This document shows, one piece after another, positions 8,102 to 16,065 of a DNA stretch of 39,976 nt; position 1 is the stretch's first letter; every line of letters begins with the position of its first letter. Source of the stretch: Chthonomonas sp. UBA6659 (GTDB lineage: Bacteria > Armatimonadota > Fimbriimonadia > Fimbriimonadales > Fimbriimonadaceae); contig DKKT01000053.1 in the NCBI GenBank assembly GCA_002455425.1, positions 1 through 39,976 of the forward strand, in the 5' to 3' direction. The position numbers and the translations under genes were made by a program. The notes below the pieces were generated by a model that worked only from the letters and a program-made list of their open reading frames with translations, was not told where the DNA came from and did not search any database.

Positions 8102-9732
8102 GGGGCGGGGGCCCGCGGCGGAAGAAATCGCGGCTCGCGGTCGGCCTTTTTCTCAAGAATCGCCCCCATCTCGCGGAGGTGCCGCTGAACTTCGAAGATT
8201 TCGGCCTCTCCGAAGTCGGCAGGAGCGAGCTGCCGAGAAATCGCAGTTTCCGCGGCGACACCGGCCGCGTCGCCCAGGACCATCTGGTTCGGTAACACGC
8301 GGAGCGCGTACCATGCGATCGAGCTGGCATTGATGCCGTAACCACAGATCAGCACATTCCGAAGATTCGGATTCAACAGTGCCTCATAGGGAATATACGC
8401 TGGATACACGGGATTGACGCGCGTTTGGTCTTCGAAGTGCTCTTCCCATGGATCCTTGTCGATGTACCCTTGGGTATCCATTTGATAAAACGCCAAACCT
8501 ATGCGTGTTTTGTAGTTCTCACTATCAGTTCCCGAGTATTGATCGCGACCTGCACGCGTGAGGTGATCGGCTCGCACGGCAAAGCCGAAGTAACCTGGGT
8601 TGGGATACAGCGAGGAATGGGCGGATTCGCGAATATAGAGCATATCGGCGACGCGCGAGATTCGAACGCTCGAGAAGCCGGGAAAGTCGCGAAGTGCGGC
8701 CAGGAACTCGTCCGACTCCACCATCTTTCGCGCCTTCGTGTATCCCTCGTCAACGCTCATCAATTCACTGCGCGGGTATCGATACGTCCCTTCATCCTTG
8801 AGTTCTTTGGTTGCGTCGACACCGTACATCAAGATCGTGTTGATCCACCAGCGGTCTTTGGCACCTTCGGCGATGTTCATCGGCTTGATGCGAAACTCGG
8901 CCTTATGGGTCGCGTTGAATCTCCACGTGACTGGATGAGTGTTGGGCTTGCCGCCCCAAAGGAGTCGGCTTCCGTCCTTATCGATCCCCCACTCGAAGTC
9001 TCCGGACTTCGAAGCGGCGACGAAGTCGAGCCCCTCGACTTCGAACATCAAGGTCACCGCTTGCTGTTCGGTGCTTCGCGCATAGTCGTCGCGCCCAGTG
9101 ACCCCGAGAAAGCCACTCAGACGCAAGAGCCGAGCGGTGTAAGAGGCATCGATGAAGACACGGGCTTGAACGCGGATCGTCGGGGCGAGAGTGTCCCATG
9201 TCTCCTCCCCGGTCGGAGCCCGGACGAGCGATCGAATCGCAATCTCACGCACCTCACCCTCTTGCACGGTACTGCCGACGATATCGGTTTGATACTTGAC
9301 TTCGAAAAGCGGATTGAATCGGAGATTCTCTTCCATGAACGCGGCCATCGCGTCCGGATCGTAACCTCGATTCTGAAACTCGAAAAGCTCATTGAAGGTG
9401 CCAGCGATCCAGTCCTTACGGTATCCACGTAAGTCCCAGAAGTTCTGGGCCGCCACGGTTCCGATTTCGCCAAGCCGGCGTTGAGGCACGATCATCAGGA
9501 GGCGCATGCCGGGATTCTCACGATGAATCGCTCGCGCTGCCGCGTATCCCGAAAAGCTACCGCCATAGATGACGATGTCGTAGTGGAGAAGCGGGTCGCT
9601 CGCCTCTGCGCTGTGAAGCAGCCGCTGGAGCCCGTTGCGAGGCCCTTCGAAGGAAAGCAGGGCAAGCAGACCAACCAGGGCAATGACGATCACAACGCCC
9701 CATGCGCCCCCTCTCGTATGCCCTGTCCTCAT
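8098..9732 (-). CDS. Membrane-anchored FAD-dependent oxidoreductase
   Basis: A 544-residue protein. Residues ~12-28 are a hydrophobic N-terminal anchor (VVIVIALVGLLALLSF), placing the enzyme outside the inner membrane or exported. A FAD-binding beta-alpha-beta follows, with an altered glycine motif GGSFSG at 57-62 (YDIVIYGGSFSGYAAARAIH). Later segments fit the FAD_oxidored type (PF12831-like) family: RLGEIGTVAAQNFWDLRGY, VFIDASYTARLLRLSG, and a C-terminal flavin-contacting stretch LRNVLICGYGINASSIAWYA followed by VLGDAAGVAAETAI. Members of this family are common in bacteria with many secreted proteins, but their substrates are mostly unknown. The upstream TACACT (9767-9762) gives a leader of about 20 nt. 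It is downstream of the SGNH hydrolase on the same strand, with a 54-nt gap. Confidence 0.8.
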   Translation of the reverse strand: MRTGHTRGGAWGVVIVIALVGLLALLSFEGPRNGLQRLLHSAEASDPLLHYDIVIYGGSFSGYAAARAIHRENPGMRLLMIVPQRRLGEIGTVAAQNFWDLRGYRKDWIAGTFNELFEFQNRGYDPDAMAAFMEENLRFNPLFEVKYQTDIVGSTVQEGEVREIAIRSLVRAPTGEETWDTLAPTIRVQARVFIDASYTARLLRLSGFLGVTGRDDYARSTEQQAVTLMFEVEGLDFVAASKSGDFEWGIDKDGSRLLWGGKPNTHPVTWRFNATHKAEFRIKPMNIAEGAKDRWWINTILMYGVDATKELKDEGTYRYPRSELMSVDEGYTKARKMVESDEFLAALRDFPGFSSVRISRVADMLYIRESAHSSLYPNPGYFGFAVRADHLTRAGRDQYSGTDSENYKTRIGLAFYQMDTQGYIDKDPWEEHFEDQTRVNPVYPAYIPYEALLNPNLRNVLICGYGINASSIAWYALRVLPNQMVLGDAAGVAAETAISRQLAPADFGEAEIFEVQRHLREMGAILEKKADREPRFLPPRAPAP

Positions 9733-9786
9733 CTCGATCGACTTCCCATTCAGTGTAACAATCCGGCGAGCGAAACTATCCCAGGC

Positions 9787-10419
9787 CTAGGGGTGAAGAG
9801 CGTCGAGTAGGGCGAGAGCAAGAGCCATGTGGCCGGTCGTGCGAGGGTGCACGCGATCATCGGCCAGTTCATACGGGTGCATGCTGACCAGGAGGCGGTC
9901 GAACACCTGCTGCGTGTCGAGGCAGGCGACGCCATAGTGGCCGGCGATCCCTTTGACGACGTCCCCGTAACGATCCATCATTGCGCGCATCGGCTCGCTT
10001 CGGTTCGGCTCGATGAAGAACGGCGTCAACAATACGGTCGCGCGCTTCCGCACCCCCAAGTCGCGGGTGAGCCGATCGAGGGTCTGGGTGTACTCGTCGA
10101 GAGGAACCCCGAGTTCGGGTCGATCAGGACGGTCGAACTGACGCCAGACGTCATTGATGCCGATCATCAGCGCCACCGTCTCAGCTTGGCTGTCGATGGC
10201 GTCGCCCCAGCGCTTTGACACATCTCGGATCGTGTCGCCACTGACGCCGAAATTGAGCACCCGCAGGCCGTGAACGGGGTAGCGGACGCGCCAACAGGCG
10301 TCGAACAGAGCGACATAGCCGTTCCCGAGGCCGGCCGCCTCACCGATCGGGCGCGATCGCCCGCAATCGGTGATCGAATCACCGATGAAAACGATCCGGC
10401 TCTTCGGCGCAATCTGCAT
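9787..10419 (-). CDS. SGNH/GDSL-family esterase or lipase
   Basis: A 210-aa hydrolase with all four SGNH blocks: block I FIGDSITD with nucleophile Ser15, block II NFGVSGDT (Gly), block III MIGINDVW (Asn), and block V DRVHP with Asp188 and His191. No signal peptide, so it is likely cytoplasmic. Family members hydrolyse acyl or acetyl esters of lipids, sugars or thioesters; the single-domain form resembles arylesterase/acetylesterase types, but the substrate cannot be read from sequence. ATG at 10419 lacks a Shine-Dalgarno and has TACCCT ending 7 nt upstream, consistent with a leaderless message. It is divergent from msrB. Confidence 0.88.
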   Translation of the reverse strand: MQIAPKSRIVFIGDSITDCGRSRPIGEAAGLGNGYVALFDACWRVRYPVHGLRVLNFGVSGDTIRDVSKRWGDAIDSQAETVALMIGINDVWRQFDRPDRPELGVPLDEYTQTLDRLTRDLGVRKRATVLLTPFFIEPNRSEPMRAMMDRYGDVVKGIAGHYGVACLDTQQVFDRLLVSMHPYELADDRVHPRTTGHMALALALLDALHP

Positions 10420-10426
10420 CGTTCCA

Positions 10427-10432
10427 AGGGTA
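10427..10432 (-). promoter_or_regulatory. -10 element before the SGNH hydrolase
   Basis: Minus-strand TACCCT ends 7 nt before the ATG at 10419; no ribosome-binding site lies between. It forms a divergent pair with the msrB -10 at 10463. Confidence 0.35.
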
Positions 10433-10462
10433 CCGCCGGAACTACTGGCCTGGGTGAAGTCT

Positions 10463-10468
10463 TAGAAT
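10463..10468 (+). promoter_or_regulatory. -10 element before msrB
   Basis: TAGAAT ends 5 nt before the ATG at 10474, and no Shine-Dalgarno fits between them. Expected transcript start at or beside the start codon. Confidence 0.45.
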
Positions 10469-10473
10469 GGGCC

Positions 10474-10866
10474 ATGGAGAAAATCGAAAAGACGGACGCC
10501 GAGTGGAAGCACGAGCTCACGGAGCAGCAGTTCCACGTGCTGCGCGAAAAGGGCACCGAGCGGGCGTTCACGGGCGAATTCTGGGATCACTTCGTGCCTG
10601 GCACCTACCTTTGCGCCGGTTGTGGCGAACCCCTCTTCACATCGGGAACAAAGTTTGAGTCGAGATGCGGCTGGCCGAGTTTCTACGAGGCGCTCGACCG
10701 AAACAAAGTCGAATTCCACGACGACTTCAGCTTCGGGATGCGGCGTGTCGAGGTGACGTGTGCGCGCTGCGGAGGCCATCTGGGTCACGTCTTTCCCGAC
10801 GGGCCGGAGCCGACCGGCGTCCGCTACTGTATCAACTCCGTTTCACTCGCCTTTCGCGGGGACTAG
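10474..10866 (+). CDS. msrB: Peptide-methionine (R)-S-oxide reductase
   Basis: MsrB of 130 aa, repairing the R epimer of methionine sulfoxide in proteins, recycled by thioredoxin. Visible features: structural zinc Cys pairs Cys47/Cys50 (CAGCG) and Cys96/Cys99 (CARCGGHLGHVF), the signature RCGWPSF with Cys65 as likely resolving Cys, and the catalytic Cys119 in RYCINSVSL. Length is typical. The ATG at 10474 begins MEKIEKTDAEW, matching the usual N-terminus; longer in-frame readings run into the divergent SGNH gene and are rejected. No MsrA is adjacent. Stop overlaps the convergent mnmA stop through CTAG at 10863-10866. Confidence 0.97.
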   Translation: MEKIEKTDAEWKHELTEQQFHVLREKGTERAFTGEFWDHFVPGTYLCAGCGEPLFTSGTKFESRCGWPSFYEALDRNKVEFHDDFSFGMRRVEVTCARCGGHLGHVFPDGPEPTGVRYCINSVSLAFRGD

Positions 10867-11933
10867 AGGATGACGCCCCCGGCGACCACGGTTCGCCCTC
10901 GATAGGCGACCGCCGTCTGCCCGGGTGTGATGGCCCGCACGGGCTCGTCGAACACGATCGTCGGTATCTCGCCCGGCACGAGGCGCGCACGTTGAGGCTC
11001 CATGTTGTATCGAACCTTCGCGGTGACCCGAATCGCATCATCCTGCGGGAACGCGGGGCTCCAGATCACCTGCTGCAAACGAGCCTCGCGCGTCAACAGG
11101 TCTTCAGACTCGCCGACGATGACCCGGTTCTCGCGAGGCTCCAGACGGAGCACATAGAGCGGCCGGCCGTGACGGGCGGTCAGGCCAATCCCTTTGCGCT
11201 GGCCTACCGTGAAGCCTGCGACTCCGTCATGCTCGCCGACGACCTGTCCTGAGGTATCGACAAGGTCCCCGCGGCCGAACATCTCCGGATTTCGAGCCGC
11301 GAGAAACTCGCGGTATCCGCCGGCCTCGCTCACGAAGCAGATCTCTTGGGAGTCGGGCTTGTCCGCGACCGGTAGGCTCAACTCCCGGGCGAGAGCCCGG
11401 GTCTCGACCTTCGAACCCAATTCGCCAAGCGGAAACAGCGTTCGCGCGAGTTGATCGGTTCGGAGCATGTACAAAACGTAACTCTGGTCTTTGCTTCCAC
11501 TCCGTGATTGCAGGAGAACCGGATGCCCGGCGCGACGCCGAATGCGAGCGTAGTGCCCGGTCGCGAGGAAGTCGCAACCGAGCTCCTCCAGCTTCTGCCA
11601 AAGTGCGTCGAACTTGACCTTCTTGTTGCACTCGACACAGGGGTTAGGCGTTCGGCCGGCTGCGTATTCGGCGACAAACTGTTCGATGACCGTTTCCCGA
11701 AACGTGTCCCGGAAATTCATCACGTAGTGGGGCATGCCGAGGATTCGGGCAACGCGACGCGCATCTTCGACGGCACCGAGGGAACAGCACCCGGCGTGGC
11801 GCGGATCCTTTTGGCTCTCCTGCCAGATCTGCATCGTCACTCCGACGACGTCGTAACCACGGCGGCGGAGCAGCCCGGCCACGACACTGCTGTCGACGCC
11901 GCCGCTCATCGCGACCAGGACGGTCCTAGCCAC
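10863..11933 (-). CDS. mnmA: tRNA-specific 2-thiouridylase
   Basis: MnmA, 356 aa, makes 2-thiouridine at wobble U34 of Lys, Glu and Gln tRNAs from ATP and a persulfide donor. The PP-loop SGGVDSS is at 10-16. Catalytic Cys102 (PNPCVECNKK) and Cys199 (DSQEICFV) fall at the same numbers as in E. coli. The tRNA-binding TGHYAR and SKDQSYVLY motifs and the C-terminal beta-barrel are intact. GTG at 11933 starts MARTVLVAMSGG and overlaps the last 8 nt of the VKOR-DsbA gene, so translation is probably coupled. An extra Cys99 next to the usual nucleophile and a Cys pair at 49-50 are noticeable. Confidence 0.97.
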   Translation of the reverse strand: MARTVLVAMSGGVDSSVVAGLLRRRGYDVVGVTMQIWQESQKDPRHAGCCSLGAVEDARRVARILGMPHYVMNFRDTFRETVIEQFVAEYAAGRTPNPCVECNKKVKFDALWQKLEELGCDFLATGHYARIRRRAGHPVLLQSRSGSKDQSYVLYMLRTDQLARTLFPLGELGSKVETRALARELSLPVADKPDSQEICFVSEAGGYREFLAARNPEMFGRGDLVDTSGQVVGEHDGVAGFTVGQRKGIGLTARHGRPLYVLRLEPRENRVIVGESEDLLTREARLQQVIWSPAFPQDDAIRVTAKVRYNMEPQRARLVPGEIPTIVFDEPVRAITPGQTAVAYRGRTVVAGGVIL

Positions 11934-13059
11934 CGCCCTTGCCCTTCAAGTACTTGGCGATCCCGGGGGAGTTGATCACGCTGTTGACGTTCGCCTGTGC
12001 CGCCATCTGGGGCTTGAGGCCGTCGGCAAAGATGACGTAGGTCGGCGTCTCGTCGACTCCGATGCGGCGAGCGGTGTCGATCCCTTCGTAGACGATGTCG
12101 ATGTACTTGTCGTCGGAGAGTGCCTTGCGGACCTCGTCTTCCTTGAGCCCGATTTCGGTCGCCAACGCGATGAGCGCATCGATACTCTTCAGATCATCGA
12201 CATCCTTCGTGAACATCCCCTCGATCCAGGGCCAGTACTTGCCTTGGGTCGCGGCGAACTCACCGATGATCGAGGCGGCGAGGCTCATCTCATGGCCTTC
12301 TTTCTTGAAGATCGGGAAGTTGCGGTAGATGAGTCGGAGGTTGCCATCAGCCTGAACATACAGCCCTTTGATGTTCTGGAACGACGATCGGCAGGCCGGA
12401 CAGTAGAAGTCCGCATATTCGATGATCGTGACCGGGGCCGCTCCCTTGCCGAACGAATAGGCCGGGTTCGGGGCAAGGGTCTCGATCGACGCCTCGCTCG
12501 CAAGTTCCCGTCCGGGCGCCTTGCGCAGCGCATCCATGTTCTTCGCCATCACCCCGAGACCGCCGATCGCGAGAACCATCCAGGCGAGGAACGCGATCTT
12601 GCCGACCGGAACGTCCAGCTTGTCGGGTCCCTCGGCCGATGCGACGAAACCGTAGAGCAGACAGGTGAGAAACATGATGCCGGCTGAGGCCAGGCACCAG
12701 TCGCACTTCGCCTGCAACTCGACGAACGAAACGAATTGGAGATAGGCGCTTGCCAGCGTTCCGACCGCGGAGAGCACCCAAGCCACGGTCACGATCAGGC
12801 GCGGCCGCCAGTCGGGTCGGAAGAGCCGAATCGCGGCGATCCCGGCGAGAACCAGGTAAGTCAGCAACCCGAAGGCCGCCACCGGAATCCCCAGCACCTC
12901 CGAGTACTTGCTTGACGTCACGACATCACAAGCTCGCTCGGCCGTGCACGGCACGGCGAGACCCATGAAGTGCGCCACCGTGAGGACCCCGGCGACGAAG
13001 ACGCCACCCCAGGCCAAGAGCGCGAGAATTCGATTCAACCAAACCGCTGCCGACTTCAC
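11926..13059 (-). CDS. VKOR-DsbA fusion, disulfide-forming enzyme
   Basis: A 377-residue membrane oxidase fused to its thiol partner. Residues ~8-175 are the VKOR four-helix domain: loop cysteines Cys38 and Cys44, and the active-site pair Cys119/Cys122 (CDWC) beside the quinone. Residues ~195-377 are a DsbA-like thioredoxin fold with CPAC at 220-223 (IIEYADFYCPACRSSF) and the cis-Pro region DETPTYVIFADG. In the family, VKOR passes electrons from the thioredoxin domain to quinone, replacing DsbB. A GTG start at 13059 is chosen because TATAAT ends 6 nt before it; the far longer open frame upstream runs antisense to miaB and is not real. Cotranscribed with mnmA through an 8-nt overlap. Confidence 0.93.
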   Translation of the reverse strand: MKSAAVWLNRILALLAWGGVFVAGVLTVAHFMGLAVPCTAERACDVVTSSKYSEVLGIPVAAFGLLTYLVLAGIAAIRLFRPDWRPRLIVTVAWVLSAVGTLASAYLQFVSFVELQAKCDWCLASAGIMFLTCLLYGFVASAEGPDKLDVPVGKIAFLAWMVLAIGGLGVMAKNMDALRKAPGRELASEASIETLAPNPAYSFGKGAAPVTIIEYADFYCPACRSSFQNIKGLYVQADGNLRLIYRNFPIFKKEGHEMSLAASIIGEFAATQGKYWPWIEGMFTKDVDDLKSIDALIALATEIGLKEDEVRKALSDDKYIDIVYEGIDTARRIGVDETPTYVIFADGLKPQMAAQANVNSVINSPGIAKYLKGKGGG

Positions 13060-13065
13060 CAACCG

Positions 13066-13071
13066 ATTATA
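13066..13071 (-). promoter_or_regulatory. Consensus -10 before the VKOR-DsbA gene
   Basis: Minus-strand TATAAT ends 6 nt before the GTG at 13059, the ideal spacing for a transcript starting on the start codon. No Shine-Dalgarno is present. Confidence 0.6.
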
Positions 13072-13110
13072 CGTCCCGCCCTCCCGCGGTATCCTCATCG
13101 AAGCCCTTCC

Positions 13111-14508
13111 ATGGCTGACGCAACCCTCGCCCCGGTTTCCCTGTCCACGAAACCCGCTCGCAACACTGTGCGCGGGACGTACTTCGTGCAAACCTGGGGC
13201 TGCCAGATGAATGTCGAAGACACCGAGCAGATCGGTCTCTATTTGCAGGAAATCGGATTTCAACCTGCACGCACGCCTCAGGAGGCCCATCTGGTGCTGT
13301 TGAATACTTGCAGCGTGCGCAAGAAGCCTGAGGACAAGGCGTTCAGCTTCCTCGGGGAACTGCGCCTGCTGAAACAGAGTCGGCCGGAGCTGATGGTCGG
13401 AGTGTGCGGCTGCATGGCGCAGACGCGAGCCGACGAAATCCGACGACGAGCACCCCACGTGGACTTCGTCGTCGGCACGGCCCAGATCAGTCAGATTCCC
13501 GCGTTGGTCGAGGAGGCACTCCAGAGCCGTCGATTTCGAAAGCGCCTGGACCTTCCCGACCGCAAAGGCGCGGTCGTCACCGACATTCCCACGCGCCATG
13601 TCGACCGACAGGGCAAGCTGAAGGCGTTCGTTCCCATCCAGTACGGGTGCGACAAGTTCTGCACGTTCTGTATCGTTCCCGCGACACGGGGTCGCGAACG
13701 CAGCCGACCGACCGCCGAAATCGTCGAAGAGGCGCGCCGCCTCGTCGATCTCGGGACGAAGGAGATCACGCTTCTCGGCCAGACCGTGAACAGCTATGGC
13801 AAGAATCTGGCCGAGGGGAACGTTCCGTTCAGTCGATTGCTTCAGGAACTGGGACAAATCGACGGTCTGGAGCGCCTCCGTTACACGAGTCCCTATCCAC
13901 GCGACTTCCGCGCCGACCTGATCGAGGCGATTCGAAATTGCCCCGCCGTCATGGAGCATGTTCACCTGCCTCTCCAGAGCGGCAACGATGCGATGCTCAA
14001 GGCGATGCGCAGGCTCTACACACGCCAGTCGTTCACCCACATCGTCGCCGACCTTCGCACTGCCGTCCCCGGCCTCGGAATCACCACCGATATCATCGTC
14101 GGATTCCCCGGCGAGAGCGAGGAACAGTTCCAGGAAACCCTTGACGTCGTCGAGGCATTGAGGTTCGACGGCGCATACATGTTCATCTACAGTCCGCGTC
14201 CGAACACGCCCGCCGCGTCGATGGAACAGCTTCCGTATCCGCTGAAGCAATCGCGGCTCAAGCGCCTCGTCGAGCTCCAGAATCGGATCACGCTTGAAAT
14301 CAACCGATCCCTGGTCGGGCGAACGTTCGAGGTGTTGGTCGAGGGCAGTTCGCCGAAGGCGCCGAACAGGTTGCAGGGCTACAGCCGCGAATTCAAGATG
14401 ATCCACTTTCCCGGCGAAGCCGGCTTGCGGGGTCGGATCGTCCACGTCCGGGCAACTGAGTCCCATCTATGGGGTCTCAGCGCCGAAATGTTGGAGGTTT
14501 TGCGTTGA
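13111..14508 (+). CDS. miaB: tRNA-2-methylthio-N6-dimethylallyladenosine synthase
   Basis: MiaB, 465 aa, a radical SAM methylthiotransferase acting on i6A37 of tRNA. The N-terminal UPF0004 domain has the auxiliary cluster Cys31 (WGCQMN), Cys67 (NTCSVR) and Cys101 (GCMAQ). The radical SAM site is Cys180-x3-Cys184-x2-Cys187 (CDKFCTFC), followed by IVPATRGRERSR. The C-terminal TRAM domain occupies ~395-465. ATG at 13111 is preferred: upstream sequence is the divergent VKOR promoter, and TATCCT at 13090-13095 could be its -10 with a ~8-nt leader. MiaB and ppa overlap by TTGA at 14505-14508. Confidence 0.96.
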   Translation: MADATLAPVSLSTKPARNTVRGTYFVQTWGCQMNVEDTEQIGLYLQEIGFQPARTPQEAHLVLLNTCSVRKKPEDKAFSFLGELRLLKQSRPELMVGVCGCMAQTRADEIRRRAPHVDFVVGTAQISQIPALVEEALQSRRFRKRLDLPDRKGAVVTDIPTRHVDRQGKLKAFVPIQYGCDKFCTFCIVPATRGRERSRPTAEIVEEARRLVDLGTKEITLLGQTVNSYGKNLAEGNVPFSRLLQELGQIDGLERLRYTSPYPRDFRADLIEAIRNCPAVMEHVHLPLQSGNDAMLKAMRRLYTRQSFTHIVADLRTAVPGLGITTDIIVGFPGESEEQFQETLDVVEALRFDGAYMFIYSPRPNTPAASMEQLPYPLKQSRLKRLVELQNRITLEINRSLVGRTFEVLVEGSSPKAPNRLQGYSREFKMIHFPGEAGLRGRIVHVRATESHLWGLSAEMLEVLR

Positions 14509-15014
14509 CGAGTCTGCTCAATGTCCCATTGGGACCGAATCCGCCCGAAGTCGTCCACGTCGTGATCGAGATTCCCCGGGGCAGCACAAATAAGTACGAA
14601 GTCGACTCGAAGACCGGCGTCATCATGCTCGACCGCGTCCTCTACTCGCCGCTCTTCTACCCGTTCGACTACGGCTACATCCCCCAGACCCACTATCTCG
14701 ATGGCGACCCCCTCGACGCCCTCGTCCTGATCACCCATCCGACATTCCCCGGCTGTGTCGTCGAGTCGCGCCCGATCGGCGTGCTCGCCATGCGCGACGA
14801 TAAAGGACCCGACGAGAAGATCCTTTGCGTCGCAACCAAGGATCCGCGCTACGCGAGCTGGTCCAACCTCGCCGATCTGAACGAGCACGCGCAGAAGGAA
14901 GTCATTCACTTCTTCGAGGTCTACAAGGCGTTGGAGGAGAAGGAGGTCGACGTCCTCGGGTGGCTCGATGTCGAAGCCGCCCTCAAACTGATCGAGAAGT
15001 ACCGCCTTGGTTGA
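14505..15014 (+). CDS. ppa: Inorganic pyrophosphatase, family I
   Basis: Soluble Mg-dependent pyrophosphatase, 169 aa, hydrolysing PPi to two phosphates. The signature DGDPLD supplies metal ligands Asp66, Asp68 and Asp71; other family residues are visible (EIPRGSTNKYEVD, YPFDYGYIPQT, RDDKGPDEKILCV). I place the start at TTG 14505, inside TTGA shared with the miaB stop, because GGAGG lies 7 nt upstream; the ATG at 14469 lies within miaB and has no ribosome-binding site. It overlaps the threonine aldolase by 8 nt. Confidence 0.94.
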   Translation: MTSLLNVPLGPNPPEVVHVVIEIPRGSTNKYEVDSKTGVIMLDRVLYSPLFYPFDYGYIPQTHYLDGDPLDALVLITHPTFPGCVVESRPIGVLAMRDDKGPDEKILCVATKDPRYASWSNLADLNEHAQKEVIHFFEVYKALEEKEVDVLGWLDVEAALKLIEKYRLG

Positions 15015-16065
15015 TTGGGTCGCGCTCGGTTGGGGCGAAAACCGAACCCCTCGCGACGTCGATCTCCGAAGCGACACCGTCACCCAACCGACCGAAGCGA
15101 TGCGCGAAGCGATGGCCCGGGCACCGCTCGGCGACGACGTACTCGGCGACGATCCCACCGTCGCTCAACTCGAGCGCCTCGCCGCCGACCGTGTGGGCAT
15201 GGAGGATGCCGTATTCGTGCCGAGTGGCACGATGGGAAATCAGATCGCGATCGCGGTCCACGCCCGACCTGGCGACGCGATCCTCGTCGAGGACGACGCG
15301 CACGTCCTTTGGTATGAGGTCGGCGCGCCGGCAGCCCTCGCCGGGGTCGTGATCCGCAGCGTCACGTCCGAACGAGGCGTGATGGCACCCGAGACGATCA
15401 CCGCCCGTGCGCTTGATCGGTCCCTCCATACCCCCGGCACAAGGCTGCTTTGCGTCGAGAACACGCACAATCGAGCCGGAGGCACGATCACCCCGAGCGC
15501 ACACTTTGCCGCCTACCGGCGGATTTGTGACGAACGCGAGATGCGATTCCATCTCGACGGTGCCCGCATCTTCAATGCCGCCGTCGCGGCCGGGGAACCT
15601 GTGACGGCGTGGACGAGCCATGTCGACTCGGTGACTTTTTGCCTGAGCAAGGGGCTGTGTGCACCGGTCGGGTCCGTGCTCTGCGGTTCGGCTCCGTTCA
15701 TCGACGAGGCTCGTTTTTGGCGTAAGCGACTCGGTGGCGGAATGCGCCAGTCCGGTCTCCTTGCCGCGTGTGGCATCGTCGCGCTGTTGAGCCTGGTCGA
15801 CCGCCTGGCCGAAGATCACGACCGTGCGCGTCGGCTGGCCGATGCGCTCCGCGTGCTGCCAGGACTTACCGTGGGGTCGATGCCGGAAACAAACATCTTG
15901 ATGATCGACACCGATGCCCCGGCGGCGACTTGGGTGGACGTCCTCGCCTCACGCTCGATTCGAGCGATCGCCTTTGGGCCTCATCGCTTGAGGCTTGTGC
16001 TCCATCGTGACATCGACGACACCCACGTCGACCGGACGATCGAGGCGTTCCGCAAGGGTCTCTAG
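15007..16065 (+). CDS. ltaE: Low-specificity L-threonine aldolase
   Basis: PLP enzyme of 352 aa splitting L-threonine or allo-threonine to glycine and acetaldehyde. The family landmarks are visible: DLRSDTVTQPTEAMREAM at the N-terminus, FVPSGTMGNQIAI, ENTHNRAGGTI, the Asp-containing FHLDGARIFNAAVA, and the PLP lysine Lys215 in CLSKGLCAPVGS. The start is TTG at 15007, overlapping the last two ppa codons, with GAGAAG upstream; about 15 residues precede the conserved DLRSDT. The third member of the miaB-ppa-ltaE operon; no metabolic link to miaB is obvious. The stop shares CTAG (16062-16065) with the convergent RNase H-like gene. Confidence 0.93.
   Translation: MVDWVALGWGENRTPRDVDLRSDTVTQPTEAMREAMARAPLGDDVLGDDPTVAQLERLAADRVGMEDAVFVPSGTMGNQIAIAVHARPGDAILVEDDAHVLWYEVGAPAALAGVVIRSVTSERGVMAPETITARALDRSLHTPGTRLLCVENTHNRAGGTITPSAHFAAYRRICDEREMRFHLDGARIFNAAVAAGEPVTAWTSHVDSVTFCLSKGLCAPVGSVLCGSAPFIDEARFWRKRLGGGMRQSGLLAACGIVALLSLVDRLAEDHDRARRLADALRVLPGLTVGSMPETNILMIDTDAPAATWVDVLASRSIRAIAFGPHRLRLVLHRDIDDTHVDRTIEAFRKGL

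Noticed and set aside
13060..14466. N-terminal extension of the VKOR-DsbA frame to 846 aa
   Set aside because: Antisense to miaB, which has all its cysteines. TATAAT and GTG at 13059-13071 define the real start.
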